Below, in pieces: positions 29,040 through 39,189 of a DNA stretch of 64,000 nucleotides. Both the position numbers and the translations under genes were made by a program. The notes under the pieces were generated by a model. The model was given only the letters and a program-made list of their open reading frames with translations, was not told where the DNA came from and did no database searches. The DNA comes from Pseudoduganella flava (GTDB lineage: Bacteria > Pseudomonadota > Gammaproteobacteria > Burkholderiales > Burkholderiaceae_D), in assembly GCF_007830495.1 (NCBI RefSeq), contig NZ_VLKW01000006.1, positions 58,095-122,094 on the forward strand, written 5' to 3'. Within the stretch, counting starts at the first letter, position 1; every line of letters begins with the position of its first letter.

Positions 29040-30008
29040 ATGAGCTTTTTGACGCTGGATTTGAACCTGCTGCGCGTTTTCGATGCCGTGATGACGGAGC
29101 AGAACCTGACGCGGGCTGCGGGGCACCTCGCGATGACCCAACCCGCCGTGTCGAACGCGATCAAGCGCCTGCGCGAAAGCCTGGGAGACGAGCTGTTGAT
29201 CCGCACCGCCTACGGTGTGAAGCCGACGCCCCGCGCGGAAGCGCTGTGGCCGGCCGTGCGCAGCGCGCTGGCGTCGCTGGAATCGGCCGTCGCGCCGGGC
29301 TCCTTCGATGTATCGAAAGCCCATGCGACGTTCCGGCTGGCGATGGCCGACGCGACGGCGGCATTCTTCCTGCCGTCGCTGATGCGTTCGATCGAAGCGG
29401 ATGCGCCCGGCATCAACGTGCGGATGGTGCCGCTGACAACGCGCGAACCCCGGCCGATGTTGCTGCGTGGCGACATCGACTTGGCCGTCGGCTTCTTCCC
29501 CGGCGTGGCCGCCCAGCTGTCGTATGAGACGGCGTCGCCGATCCGGCACGAACGCCTGTATTCGGGCACCTACGTCGCGGTGATGCGCCGCAACCACCCG
29601 CTGGCGAAGGAAGAGCTGACGTTGGACAACTACTGCGAGGCGAACCACCTGCTGGTGAGCTTCTCGGGCCGCGCCCATGGCCTTGTGGACGAGGCGCTGG
29701 CACAGTTGCAACGCGAACGGCGCATCCTGCTGACGGTGAACCAGTTCTTCACGGCCGGCCGCGTCGTCGCGAACTCCGACCTGATCACGGTGCTGCCGAA
29801 GCACCTGATCGCGTCGACCGGCATGACGGACGCGCTGGTGTACAAGGAATTGCCGTTCACGCTGCCGGCAGTGCACCTGGACATGCTGTGGCACGAGCGC
29901 GACGCCCGCAGCCCGGCCCACAAATGGCTGCGCAGCCAGCTGGAAAGCATGCAAAGCGTGGCCCAGCGGACCGCGCCGAACAGCTCCCCGAAGGCCGATA
30001 CCTACTGA
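29040..30008 (+). CDS. LysR-family transcriptional regulator
   Basis: 322 residues. N-terminal winged HTH LNLLRVFDAVMTEQNLTRAA, then MTQPAVSNAIKRLRE; the C-terminal 230 residues are the substrate-binding co-inducer domain. Divergent from the small membrane protein gene, which may be its target. Similar to the NodD/PcaQ-like branch with LDLNLLRVFDAV start. Effector unknown. Confidence 0.95.
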   Translation: MSFLTLDLNLLRVFDAVMTEQNLTRAAGHLAMTQPAVSNAIKRLRESLGDELLIRTAYGVKPTPRAEALWPAVRSALASLESAVAPGSFDVSKAHATFRLAMADATAAFFLPSLMRSIEADAPGINVRMVPLTTREPRPMLLRGDIDLAVGFFPGVAAQLSYETASPIRHERLYSGTYVAVMRRNHPLAKEELTLDNYCEANHLLVSFSGRAHGLVDEALAQLQRERRILLTVNQFFTAGRVVANSDLITVLPKHLIASTGMTDALVYKELPFTLPAVHLDMLWHERDARSPAHKWLRSQLESMQSVAQRTAPNSSPKADTY

Positions 30009-30010
30009 TA

Positions 30011-30083
30011 TTTCCCAAAAATGGGGTCAGACCCGTTTTTTGGAAATGTTTCTCGAAAACCGGTGCCTGTCACCGGTTTTTTA
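30011..30083. repeat. Interspersed palindromic repeat, second copy
   Basis: Same build as at 21431-21507: TTTCC..GGGGTCAGACCC..GGAAAT followed by AAAACCGGTGCCTGTCACCGGTTTTTT. It lies between the convergent LysR and chemoreceptor genes and may terminate both. Confidence 0.75.
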
Positions 30084-31619
30084 ATGCGCGGCGGATTTGT
30101 AGCCGATCCGGAAGCCGCCCCAGTGCTTGCCGTTCACGTAGATCGGGGCGGACAGGTCGTGCATCACTTCGCCCGTGTCGCGCTTGTACGTCTGCAGCAG
30201 GAACGGCCGGGTGTTGCTGCCGCAGCGCTTGCCGGTGCGGTCCGTGAAGATGCGCTTCGTGCGGTTGTTGACGATGTCGACGTCGTAATTGCCCGTCAGC
30301 GGCTGCGAATACTTCTTGTTGTGGGTGGGGAAGTAGCCGTGGTCGTCGACGGCGCCCGCGTACGCCAGCTGCGGCATCGCCTTCAGCAAGCCTTCCTGCA
30401 GCGGCGGCAGCACCTGGTCGGTGAAGCTGTCGAAACGGGTGTTGTACTTCGGCGGGTTGGTGCCGGGGATCGCCTTGTACTGGCGGTCGAACAGCGCGTC
30501 GCGCGAGATCTTGCCGCTGGCGATCGCCTGCTCGAACAGCCGGCCCACTTCCCTGGCCGCCTGCTGCGCGGCATCGCGCACCGCGTCGTGCGACGTCGGC
30601 ACGTCCGCCTCGGCCAGCGCGCCCGCGATGATCTCGGCGCGGTCCGCCAGCGCCATCGCCGAGGCCGCCACGCGGGGCAGGTCGCGGTCGGTGGACAGCA
30701 TGCTGTCGCGGATCCGGGTAATCGCATCGGCGATCACCTGGGCCGTTTCGACGTGCTCGCGGGAGGCGCGGGCGATCTCGTCGATCTCGCGCTCCGATTC
30801 CTGCGACGATTGCTCGATATTGGTCAGCAGCGTGTGCACGGTGCGCACGTTGGCGGCCGCCTGCGTGACGGACTCGGCCAGCGACGTCATGCCGCTGCTG
30901 GCCTTGTCGGCCTGGTCGTTGATGGCGCGCACCATCTGGCTGATCTCGTCAGTCGCTTCCTTCGTGCGCTGGGCCAGCTGGCGCACCTCGCCGGCCACGA
31001 CGGCAAAACCGCGGCCCTGTTCGCCGGCGCGCGCCGCCTCGATCGCGGCATTCAGCGCCAGCAGGTTGGTGCGCGCGGAGATCTCGGAAATGGCATTCGT
31101 GAAGCCGGCGATGCGGCTGGCTTTCTGGCGCAGGTCGGCCATCGTGTCAGCCGCCGTACGGGCATCGACGCTGGCGCCGGAGATGCGGCCCAGGCCGGCG
31201 TCCGCCTCGGCGCGGCCCGCCACGGTTTCCTCGCGCACCCGGTGCGCCACCTGGGCGGCGCGCTCGGCATTGGCGGCGATCTGGCTCGTCGTCGTGGCAT
31301 TCTGCTGGGTCGCGGTGGCGATGCTGGCGGACGTTTCGACGTCTTCGCCGATCTTTTTCTTGATCGAGTCGACGAAATACGACGTCTCGGCCGCGCCGAT
31401 CATGATCGCATCGATCTCGTTGCCGACGGTGGCGGCAAAGCGGCGGCTGCCGTCATCCGCGCTGCCGCGGCCGGCAAAGCGCGCCACCGGCGCCGCGATC
31501 GCGACGGCGACGAGGGCTGGCCACCACCCCGAGTTCCCGAACAACAGCCACGCCGGCACACTACCCGCCGCCATGGCGCCCAAGGTCCATCCCGCCTGTT
31601 GCAAGGCCTCGCGCTGCAT
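30081..31619 (-). CDS. Methyl-accepting chemotaxis protein with C-terminal sensor domain
   Basis: 512 residues. A short N-terminal hydrophobic pair (about 10-45) is followed by the signalling domain, whose hairpin tip is [35 protein letters not shown] (about 165-200). Unusually, about 190 residues follow the signalling domain: [20 protein letters not shown] ... [10 protein letters not shown], a PAS/Cache-like sensing module. The sensor therefore sits C-terminal and probably cytoplasmic. Lone receptor with no che genes nearby. Confidence 0.9.
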   Translation of the reverse strand: MQREALQQAGWTLGAMAAGSVPAWLLFGNSGWWPALVAVAIAAPVARFAGRGSADDGSRRFAATVGNEIDAIMIGAAETSYFVDSIKKKIGEDVETSASIATATQQNATTTSQIAANAERAAQVAHRVREETVAGRAEADAGLGRISGASVDARTAADTMADLRQKASRIAGFTNAISEISARTNLLALNAAIEAARAGEQGRGFAVVAGEVRQLAQRTKEATDEISQMVRAINDQADKASSGMTSLAESVTQAAANVRTVHTLLTNIEQSSQESEREIDEIARASREHVETAQVIADAITRIRDSMLSTDRDLPRVAASAMALADRAEIIAGALAEADVPTSHDAVRDAAQQAAREVGRLFEQAIASGKISRDALFDRQYKAIPGTNPPKYNTRFDSFTDQVLPPLQEGLLKAMPQLAYAGAVDDHGYFPTHNKKYSQPLTGNYDVDIVNNRTKRIFTDRTGKRCGSNTRPFLLQTYKRDTGEVMHDLSAPIYVNGKHWGGFRIGYKSAAH

Positions 31620-31696
31620 ACCGTCTCCGATCTCTGCCGTGCGCTCTTGGCGGCGCTTGCTTGTTGAATGGCTTGCCTGGCTGCCTACGTCATTGC

Positions 31697-32152
31697 TTAT
31701 TTAATAGGCAGCTTGCTGGTGTTCTTTACTTCTTCCATTACGGCATAAGTATGTGTCTCGCGCACGCCTTTTTGCAACAAAGTTTTTCCCAGGAATTCCC
31801 GATAGGCCGCCATGTCCTTTACGCGCGCTTTCACGAGGTAATCGAATCCTCCCGCCACCATGTGGCATTCGAGCACCTCTGGAATCAGTTGTACGCTATG
31901 CTTGAAGGCATCGAAGACTTCGGGCGTCGTGCGGTCGAGCACGACTTCGATGAAGACCAGCAGCGACACGTCCAGCAGTTGCGGATTCAGTTGCGCGGTA
32001 TAGCCCAGGATGTAGCCCGAATCGTGCAGCTTGCGCACCCGCTCCAGGCACGCGGCCGGCGACAGGTTCACGCGCGCGGCCAGCTCCACGTTGCTGATGC
32101 GGCCATCGCTCTGCAGCTCCATCAGGATCTTTTTACTGATCTTGTCCAGCAT
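31697..32152 (-). CDS. Lrp/AsnC-family regulator, probable putA activator
   Basis: 151 residues from the ATG at 32152 ([20 protein letters not shown]), the normal Lrp start; the 34 upstream codons are not conserved in type. The [24 protein letters not shown] precedes a RAM domain with [14 protein letters not shown]. Divergent from putA. In several proteobacteria whose PutA lacks a DNA-binding domain, a neighbouring Lrp-type protein (PutR/BkdR-like) activates putA in response to proline, so the same is inferred here. Confidence 0.92.
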   Translation of the reverse strand: MLDKISKKILMELQSDGRISNVELAARVNLSPAACLERVRKLHDSGYILGYTAQLNPQLLDVSLLVFIEVVLDRTTPEVFDAFKHSVQLIPEVLECHMVAGGFDYLVKARVKDMAAYREFLGKTLLQKGVRETHTYAVMEEVKNTSKLPIK

Positions 32153-32374
32153 CGAATATCCCCACATTAATTTTATTTGGTTAAATTCTCTCACCAAAAA
32201 TGTTGTATTGCTAGCCCCCACGATTACCAGAATTAATCCAGAAGAATCCCGCATACAATCGAATCATTGGCACCAGCCACCTGACCCTGACGAGCACGCT
32301 CCGCGGCCCCCCTCCGCCGGGCGTGTTTTGCTAGGTGGCCCTGCGTTGTTTAACCTTCGATAAAGATTGTTCCC

Positions 32375-35300
32375 ATGAATGCCCCAGTTCCCTTCAGCGC
32401 CCTGCAGGCGGAGATCCTGCGCGACCCGACGCCGCTGCGTGCAGCCATCACGGCGGCTTATCGCCGCGACGAGCCGGCGGCCGTGCAATGGCTGCTCGGC
32501 CAGATCCGCGACCGCGGCGCCGACGCGACGCAGGATGCGCAGCAGCTGGCCCGCCGCCTCGTGACGGCGGTGCGCGAGAAGCGCACCCGTTCGTCCGGCG
32601 TCGATGCGCTGATGCACCAGTTCTCGCTGTCGTCCGAGGAAGGCGTGGCGCTGATGTGCCTGGCCGAGGCGCTGCTGCGCATTCCCGACAAGGCGACGGC
32701 CGACCGCCTGATCGCCGACAAGATCAGCAAGGGCGACTGGCGCAAGCACCTGGGCGAATCGCCTTCGCTGTTCGTCAATGCGGCCACGTGGGGCTTGCTC
32801 GTCACGGGCAAGCTGGTCAGTTCGTCCAGCGAGGAAAAGCTGGGCTCGGCGATCACGCGCCTGATCGCGAAAGGCGGCGAGCCGCTGATCCGCAAGGGCG
32901 TCGACCTGGCGATGCGGATGCTGGGCAACCAGTTCGTCACGGGCCAGACGATCGACGAAGCGATCAGGAACGGGCGCGACAACGAAGCGCGCGGCTACCG
33001 CTATTCGTACGACATGCTTGGCGAGGCCGCGCTGACGGCGGCCGATGCGGCCAACTACTACGCCGCGTATGAGCAGGCGATCCACGCGATCGGCCGCGCG
33101 TCGAACGGCCGCGGCATCCACAACGGCCCGGGCATTTCCGTGAAACTGTCGGCACTGCACCCGCGCTACAGCCGCGCCCAGCGCGACCGCGTGATGACGG
33201 AACTGCTGCCGCGCCTGCGCGCGCTGGTGCTGCTGGCGAAACAGTACGACATCGGCCTGAACATCGATGCGGAAGAGGCCGACCGCCTTGAGCTGTCGCT
33301 GGACCTGATGGAGGCGATGGCGCACGATCCGGCACTGGCCGGCTTCGACGGCATCGGCTTCGTCGTGCAGGCTTACCAGAAGCGCTGCCCGTTCGTCATC
33401 GACTACCTGGTCGACCTGGCGCGCCGCACCAATCGCAAGTTCATGGTCCGCCTCGTCAAGGGCGCTTACTGGGATGCCGAGATCAAGCGCGCCCAGGTCG
33501 AGGGCATGCCCGGCTATCCCGTCTACACGCGCAAGGTGTACACGGACGTGTCGTACCTGACCTGCGCGCAGCGCCTGCTGGCCGCCACCGACGTGATCTA
33601 CCCGCAGTTCGCGACGCACAACGCGCAGACCTTGTCGACGATTTACACGTGGGCCAAGCGCGACGGCATCGACGCCTACGAATTTCAGTGCCTGCACGGC
33701 ATGGGCGAAACGCTGTACGACCAGGTCGTCGGCGCCGACAAGCTGGGCAAGGCCTGCCGCATCTACGCGCCGGTAGGCACGCATGAAACGCTGCTGGCCT
33801 ACCTGGTGCGCCGCCTGCTGGAAAACGGCGCGAACTCGTCGTTCGTCAGCCAGATCGTCGACGAGAACATCCCGATTGACACGCTGATCCAGAACCCGCT
33901 CGATATCGCCCGCGCCCAGGGCGGCTTGCCGCACCCGGCCATCCCGCTGCCGCGCGACCTGTTCGGCGCCGAACGCAAGAACTCGGAAGGCCTCGACCTG
34001 TCGAACGAGGACGTGCTGCGCGACGTGTCGCAGGAACTGGCGCAAGCGCGCACGTGGACGGCGGCACCGCTGCTGGCGGTACCGGCCAGCGCCGGGCAAG
34101 CGGCCCAGGTCATCCTGAATCCCGCGCAGAACGGCGACCAGGTCGGTGCGGTGACGGAAGCGACGGCGGACGACGTCGAACACGCGCTGTCCAGCGCCAG
34201 CGCCTTCGCGATGGATTGGCAGACGGTGACGCCCAGCGAGCGTGCCGATGCGCTGATGCGCGCCGCCGACCTGTACGAAACCCACAAGCTCGAGCTGATG
34301 GCGCTGGCGATCCGCGAAGCGGGCAAGTCGCTGCCGAACGCGATCGCCGAGGTGCGCGAAGCGGTCGACTTCCTGCGCTACTACGCGCAGCAGATCCGGC
34401 ACGAGCAGAATGTGCTGGCGCTGGGCCCCGTCACGTGCATCAGCCCGTGGAACTTCCCGCTGGCGATCTTCACCGGCCAGGTCGCGGCGGCGCTGGCGGC
34501 GGGTAACGTCGTGCTGGCCAAGCCGGCCGAGCAGACGCCGCTGATCGCGCACCGCGCCGTCGAGCTGCTGCACGAAGCGGGCATTCCCCGCGCCGCGCTG
34601 CAATGCCTGCCGGGCCGCGGTGAAGTGGTCGGCGCCGGCCTGTGCAACGATGCCCGCGTGAAAGGCGTGATCTTCACCGGGTCGACGGAAGTGGCGCAGC
34701 TGATCAACCGCACGCTGGCGAAACGCGCGGCGGTGGAGCACAGCGACATTCCGCTGATCGCCGAGACGGGCGGGCAGAACGCGATGATCGTCGATTCGTC
34801 GTCGCTGCCGGAGCAGGTGGTGCAGGATGCGATCTCTTCCGCGTTCGACAGCGCCGGCCAGCGCTGCTCGGCGCTGCGCGTGCTGTTCCTGCAGGACGAT
34901 ATCGCCGACAAGACGATCACGATGCTGAAAGGCGCGATGAGCGAACTGAAGATCGGCAGCCCGGACCGCCTGGTGACCGACATCGGCCCCGTCATCGACG
35001 GGGAAGCGCAGCGCAACCTGCTGGCGCACATCGAGAAGACAAAGCTGGGCTGCGTCGCGCACTTCTCGCTGGGCTTGCCGGGCGACGGCGCCGGCACGTT
35101 CGTGCCGCCGACCGTGCTGGAAATCCGTTCGCTGGCCGAGCTGACGAAGGAAGTGTTCGGCCCCGTGATGCACGTGATTCGCTACCAGCGTTCCGAACTG
35201 CCGCAGGTGATCGAGCAGATCAATGCGAGCGGCTTCGGCCTGACCCTGGGCGTGCATTCGCGCATCGACGAGACGATCGACTACATCACGTCGCGTGCCC

Positions 35301-36010
35301 ACGTCGGCAACATCTACGTGAACCGCAACATTGTCGGTGCAGTCGTCGGCGTGCAGCCGTTCGGTGGCGAGGGCAAGTCCGGCACCGGCCCGAAGGCGGG
35401 TGGTCCGCTGTACCTGAAGCGCCTGCAGCGCGCCGCAGCGCCGGTGGACACCCATGCGCGGCAATCGTCGGCCAGCGTCGATGCGCTGGCCGTATGGGCG
35501 AAAGCCAAGGGCAAGGGCACGCTGGCTGCGCTGGCCGAGCAATACGTCCGCACGACGCCGCTGGGTGCCGAGATCCTGCTGCCGGGCCCAACGGGCGAAC
35601 GCAACACGCTGCGCTACGCGGAGCGGGGCCGGATCGCCTGCTTCGCCGACACGCAGGACGCGCTGCTGAACCAGCTGGCGGCGGCACTGGCGACGGGCAA
35701 CCGCGCCGTGATCGTTGCGCAGTCGACGTCGCTGGTACCGGCCGACCTGCCGGCACCGGTACAGGACCGCATCCAGGTCGTCGGCAGCATCGACGCGTTG
35801 AAGGACAGCTTCCAGATCGCGCTGGTCGAATCGTCGCTGTCGGCCCAGGTGCGGGTACCGCTGGCCGAGCGCGACGGCGCGATCGTCTCCGTGATCGACA
35901 CGACGGCCGAAGGGGCAATCCCGCTGTGGCGCCTGATCGCCGAACGGGCACTGTGCGTCAACACGACGGCCGCGGGCGGTAATGCCAGCCTGATGACGTT
36001 GGGGGCATAA
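32375..36010 (+). CDS. putA: Bifunctional proline dehydrogenase / P5C dehydrogenase
   Basis: 1211 residues. Oxidises proline to glutamate with FAD and NAD+ at the membrane periphery. The N-terminus lacks the ribbon-helix-helix domain of trifunctional PutA. The PRODH barrel covers about 160-480 (VRLVKGAYWDAEIKRAQ), the ALDH domain about 540-1010 with the catalytic Cys near 830 (SAGQRCSALRVL) and Glu near 796 (ETGGQNAM). A C-terminal ALDH-like domain completes the long form. A terminator follows. Confidence 0.98.
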   Translation: MNAPVPFSALQAEILRDPTPLRAAITAAYRRDEPAAVQWLLGQIRDRGADATQDAQQLARRLVTAVREKRTRSSGVDALMHQFSLSSEEGVALMCLAEALLRIPDKATADRLIADKISKGDWRKHLGESPSLFVNAATWGLLVTGKLVSSSSEEKLGSAITRLIAKGGEPLIRKGVDLAMRMLGNQFVTGQTIDEAIRNGRDNEARGYRYSYDMLGEAALTAADAANYYAAYEQAIHAIGRASNGRGIHNGPGISVKLSALHPRYSRAQRDRVMTELLPRLRALVLLAKQYDIGLNIDAEEADRLELSLDLMEAMAHDPALAGFDGIGFVVQAYQKRCPFVIDYLVDLARRTNRKFMVRLVKGAYWDAEIKRAQVEGMPGYPVYTRKVYTDVSYLTCAQRLLAATDVIYPQFATHNAQTLSTIYTWAKRDGIDAYEFQCLHGMGETLYDQVVGADKLGKACRIYAPVGTHETLLAYLVRRLLENGANSSFVSQIVDENIPIDTLIQNPLDIARAQGGLPHPAIPLPRDLFGAERKNSEGLDLSNEDVLRDVSQELAQARTWTAAPLLAVPASAGQAAQVILNPAQNGDQVGAVTEATADDVEHALSSASAFAMDWQTVTPSERADALMRAADLYETHKLELMALAIREAGKSLPNAIAEVREAVDFLRYYAQQIRHEQNVLALGPVTCISPWNFPLAIFTGQVAAALAAGNVVLAKPAEQTPLIAHRAVELLHEAGIPRAALQCLPGRGEVVGAGLCNDARVKGVIFTGSTEVAQLINRTLAKRAAVEHSDIPLIAETGGQNAMIVDSSSLPEQVVQDAISSAFDSAGQRCSALRVLFLQDDIADKTITMLKGAMSELKIGSPDRLVTDIGPVIDGEAQRNLLAHIEKTKLGCVAHFSLGLPGDGAGTFVPPTVLEIRSLAELTKEVFGPVMHVIRYQRSELPQVIEQINASGFGLTLGVHSRIDETIDYITSRAHVGNIYVNRNIVGAVVGVQPFGGEGKSGTGPKAGGPLYLKRLQRAAAPVDTHARQSSASVDALAVWAKAKGKGTLAALAEQYVRTTPLGAEILLPGPTGERNTLRYAERGRIACFADTQDALLNQLAAALATGNRAVIVAQSTSLVPADLPAPVQDRIQVVGSIDALKDSFQIALVESSLSAQVRVPLAERDGAIVSVIDTTAEGAIPLWRLIAERALCVNTTAAGGNASLMTLGA

Positions 36011-36035
36011 AACGCAAAAGTAACGGTTGAACAAC

Positions 36036-36064
36036 AAAAATGGCGCTGCGGCGCCATTTTTTTT
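36036..36064 (+). terminator. Terminator of putA
   Basis: AAAATGGCGC-TGC-GGCGCCATTTTTTT, 26 bp after the putA stop. Confidence 0.9.
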
Positions 36065-36143
36065 ATTGTTCACAGGAAGAGCTGTAAGGGGCCGCCACGC
36101 GGTCGGCGTCCGTCACACATCAACGGCCATGTCGCGGCCGCTT

Positions 36144-36399
36144 AAACGTCTTACAGAGGCTGTAAACGTGTCTAACGGGGCCGCCTAGTACCGTCGAGCC
36201 TGTGTCAACGGTGCCTGGCACCAGTGAACCGGGCTCGACAGGCCTCGGCGCGGGCTGAAGGGGGTCGCCACGCTGTTCCGTTGCGTAACACGGTGCCGGC
36301 CCAGTCGCAGCCATTCAAACGTCCTACAGGGGCTGTAAACGCGTTTAACGGGCCGCCCAGCACCGTCGAGGCCGTGTCAACGGTGCCTGGCACCAGTGA
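36144..36399. repeat. Two diverged copies of an ~84-bp non-coding element
   Basis: Copy A at 36144-36227 and copy B at 36317-36399 share the order AAACGTC.TACAG.GGCTGTAAACG, then .TAACGG.GCCGCC, ACCGTCGAG, and GTCAACGGTGCCTGGCACCAGTGA at the end. The last block contains a GGTGCCTGGCACC palindrome related to the other interspersed repeats. The whole gap between putA and mtnN (36065-36417) is otherwise empty. Confidence 0.75.
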
Positions 36400-36417
36400 C
36401 ACAGGCTCAGCAGCGCC

Positions 36418-37128
36418 TCAGCCCTCGCAAAATGCCTTGACGATGCCGAACGAATACCGCGAGGCCACCGTCTGCACGAAATGCATGAAATCGGTGGCGG
36501 CGCTTTCGTTGGCGTTGTCGGAGATCGTCCGGATGACGGCGAATGGGACGCCCAGCTCGAAACACACTTGCGCGACGGCCGCGCCCTCCATCTCCACGGC
36601 CAACAGGTCCGGCAACGCGTTCTTGAGGGCCGCCAGGCGCACGCCGTCGTGGATGAACTGGTCCCCGCTGCCGATCAGTCCCCGATGCAGCACAGGGCCG
36701 TTCTCGCCGTCCAGGAAGCGCCGCGCCGCGGCGGCCAGCCGGTTGCTCAGCTCCCGATCACTGGGCAACTGCGCCAGACCCGTCAGTGGCACCTCGAAGC
36801 GGGGAAACAGCGGCGACGCATCCATGTCGTGCTGGACCAGGGATTCGGCGATGACAATGTCGCCGACCCGCACGTCGAAATCCGCGCTGCCGGCCACGCC
36901 GGTAAAGAGGATGTGGGTAACTCCGAACCTTTCCACAAGCGTTGCGGCCGTCATCGCGGCGGCAACCTTGCCGATGCGCGACAGCACCGCGACGGTATCG
37001 ACGTTCCACAGCTTGCCGGACGTGTATTCCCGCATGCCAAGCACCGCCCTGCGGGGGTTTTCCATCGCTTCGATCAGGCCGTGCTGCTCTTCCGCGAGAG
37101 CGGAAATGATGCCGAGACGTGTCTGCAT
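36418..37128 (-). CDS. mtnN: 5'-methylthioadenosine / S-adenosylhomocysteine nucleosidase
   Basis: 236 residues. Cleaves MTA and SAH (SAM recycling, methionine salvage). Typical MQTRLGIISALAEEQHGLIE start; FTGVAGSADFDVRVGDIVIA loop; the purine and ribose site LLAVEMEGAAVAQVCFELGVPF with catalytic Glu; catalytic Asp in VIRTISDNANESA. It faces away from the DnaA-box locus. Single gene. Confidence 0.95.
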   Translation of the reverse strand: MQTRLGIISALAEEQHGLIEAMENPRRAVLGMREYTSGKLWNVDTVAVLSRIGKVAAAMTAATLVERFGVTHILFTGVAGSADFDVRVGDIVIAESLVQHDMDASPLFPRFEVPLTGLAQLPSDRELSNRLAAAARRFLDGENGPVLHRGLIGSGDQFIHDGVRLAALKNALPDLLAVEMEGAAVAQVCFELGVPFAVIRTISDNANESAATDFMHFVQTVASRYSFGIVKAFCEG

Positions 37129-37139
37129 GCGGTTTTTGC

Positions 37140-37851
37140 GCCGTTGGTTTACAAAGATAAGAATAAATATTTAAGCTGGTAGTAGATAGTAAACGTGGAA
37201 CTGCTTGTGGATAAAGCTGTTAACATCCACAGAATCATGCGTTTACGACGCTGACAACCGGCTGGACAAGCATTGTATCGGTGCCGGACGAGTTCTGAAC
37301 AAAAATTCCTGCCGTGCACAACGTTCGCGTTTACGCACATTCGATCCTGTGGATATGCAGGAACTTATCCACAAAACGTCTTCAAAACGGCTGTTTTTGC
37401 TTGCAAGACAGGCAATCAGCGCCATCAAAACGCCTCTTCGATGATCCAGCTCAGCATCCAGCGATGGTTACTGAACGGTTTGCTTGCATCACGGTCGAAC
37501 CGGGAGTGCAAAGTTCGACAGGATCGCTGGCGTTTCTTTTATGCATCTTTCTCGGATCTTTTTTTTTTCGTACGCGTGTCTTCCACGCGGCAGCGCCACG
37601 AGGTTTACAAGAATAAGTTTATATATAAGCTGATAGTGGTTGTTAACAGATCCCGCTTTTTGTGGATAACCTTCTCAAGCGCAGAAAAATCAGCGGTTTA
37701 CGTCTTGTACAACCACACGCGTAAACGTTGTATGGCCGAGGAACGGATTTTGGACAAAAATGGCGTTCTGCACCGGCGCGCGGTTTACGCACAAACGATG
37801 CCTGTGGATATCCAAGGGCTTATCCACAGGCCGAATACTTGAGGAGATACC
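37140..37851. other. Candidate replication-origin-like locus: duplicated DnaA-box unit
   Basis: About 710 bp without a gene. Perfect DnaA boxes (TTATCCACA or its complement) at 37206-37214, 37365-37373, 37661-37669 and 37820-37828; single-mismatch boxes TGTGGATAT at 37348-37356 and 37803-37811. AT-rich stretches lie at 37155-37175 and 37611-37630. Positions 37146-37377 and 37602-37832 are diverged copies of one unit. A T10 tract lies at 37559-37568. It looks like an origin or a DnaA titration site. dnaA is not in the window. Confidence 0.65.
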
Positions 37852-38889
37852 ATGACATTGCGGTCCCTGTTCCCCCTTCCGATCATCCAGGGGCCGATGG
37901 CCGGTGGATGCACCACGCCGGCGCTGGTCGCGGCGGTGTCCAATGCCGGCGCGCTCGGTTCGATCGCCGCCTCGCTGCTGGCGCCGGACAAGATCCGCCA
38001 GCAGGTTGCCGAGACGCGCAGCCTGACGGACAAGCCGTTCCAGCTGAATCTGTTTGTCCAGCGCCAGCCGCACCCGAGCCGGGAAGAGGTGGAGCGGGGC
38101 GTCGAGCTGCTGCGGCCCGTGTGGTCGTCGCTGGGCTGGTCGGAACTGGCGCTGCCGTTCAAGTGGTGCGAGGATTTCTCTGCCCAGTTCGAGTTGCTGC
38201 TGGAACTCAAGCCGGCCGTGGCCAGCTTCACGTTCGACATCCTCACGCCCGAGCAAGTGAGCCGCCTGCACGGCGCCGGCATCTTCGTGATCGGTACCGC
38301 AACCCGCGTCGACGAGGCGCAGGCCTGGCAGCAGGCTGGTGCCGATGCGGTCGTTCTTTCCGGTGTCGAGGCGGGCGGTCACCGCGGTACGTTCATCGGC
38401 GACCAGCGCGACGCGACATTGGGCGCCATCGAGCTGTTGAAAGCCGTCGTGCCGCAGGTCGGCATCCCGGTAATCTCGGCCGGCAACGTGATGACGGGGG
38501 CTGACATTCGCGAACGGCTGAACCTGGGGGCCGCGGCCGTGCAGATGGGTACGGCGTTCCTCGTCACCGACGAGGCGGGCATTCATCCGGCCTATAAACA
38601 CCGCCTGCAGATCGCCGGTTCGTCGCCGACCCGGCTGACGCGGGCATTTTCCGGCCGCTACGCGCGAGGTCTCGTCAACCGCTTCATGCAACAGATGGAA
38701 GGCGCCGAGGAGCAGGTGCCGCCTTACCCCGTGCAGAACGCGTTGACGGGGCCGATCCGATTCGAGGCGGCGAAACGGGGCGATACGGAATTGATGTCGC
38801 TGTGGTGCGGGACCGGCGTGGGACGGGCACGCCGGATGAGCGCGGCACGGCTCGTGCAGACGCTCGTCGACGAGCTGCAGGGCGCGTGA
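37852..38889 (+). CDS. Nitronate monooxygenase / NPD-family flavin oxidoreductase
   Basis: 345 residues, FMN-dependent TIM barrel. N-terminal FPLPIIQGPMAGGCTTPALV; VVLSGVEAGGHRGTF is the FMN phosphate region with the catalytic His of nitronate monooxygenases; then IPVISAGNVMTG and GAAAVQMGTAFLVTDEAG. It oxidises nitronates or acts as a NAD(P)H-dependent flavin enzyme. GAGGAG lies before the ATG. Single gene, next to the DnaA-box locus. Confidence 0.92.
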   Translation: MTLRSLFPLPIIQGPMAGGCTTPALVAAVSNAGALGSIAASLLAPDKIRQQVAETRSLTDKPFQLNLFVQRQPHPSREEVERGVELLRPVWSSLGWSELALPFKWCEDFSAQFELLLELKPAVASFTFDILTPEQVSRLHGAGIFVIGTATRVDEAQAWQQAGADAVVLSGVEAGGHRGTFIGDQRDATLGAIELLKAVVPQVGIPVISAGNVMTGADIRERLNLGAAAVQMGTAFLVTDEAGIHPAYKHRLQIAGSSPTRLTRAFSGRYARGLVNRFMQQMEGAEEQVPPYPVQNALTGPIRFEAAKRGDTELMSLWCGTGVGRARRMSAARLVQTLVDELQGA

Positions 38890-39114
38890 TCGGCGGCTGG
38901 ACCGCAAAAGTTGTTGTGGGAATACCGGCGGCGCCGGTGCGGCCCATGGCTTGCCGCCGCTGCCGCCGCCAGTTCGGCTGTACTGGATTTCACGACAAAA
39001 GCCGGTTGATCACCGCACGCAGCGTGCAGTTGGCAGAAATTGCCGAGTTACCATAAACAGCAGTTCCTTTTGTTTAGTAGTGAAAAATCAAAAGTTTATG
39101 GTAGTTATACGGTA

Positions 39115-39143
39115 TTGTGACGCAAATTTGTTCTGGGTATGAT
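39115..39143 (+). promoter_or_regulatory. Promoter of the liv-type transporter operon
   Basis: TTGTGA (39115-39120), 17-bp spacer, TATGAT (39138-39143), 46 bp before the first ATP-binding subunit gene. It lies in the AT-rich end of the 300-bp gap after the nitronate monooxygenase gene; the GC-rich first half (38890-39050) holds nothing recognised. Confidence 0.6.
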
Positions 39144-39189
39144 CGTCGAAAAAATTTAGCAGTATGTAAAGAATACTCGGGGAGACACA

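Noticed and set aside
32264..36073. Very long open frame (1269 codons) on the strand opposite putA
   Set aside because: It is a shadow produced by GC-rich codon bias of putA; composition is Arg/His/Val/Asp-rich without motifs, and putA is certain.
37273..37842. 189-codon frame in the DnaA-box locus
   Set aside because: Crosses both repeat copies without any protein-like pattern or ribosome site.
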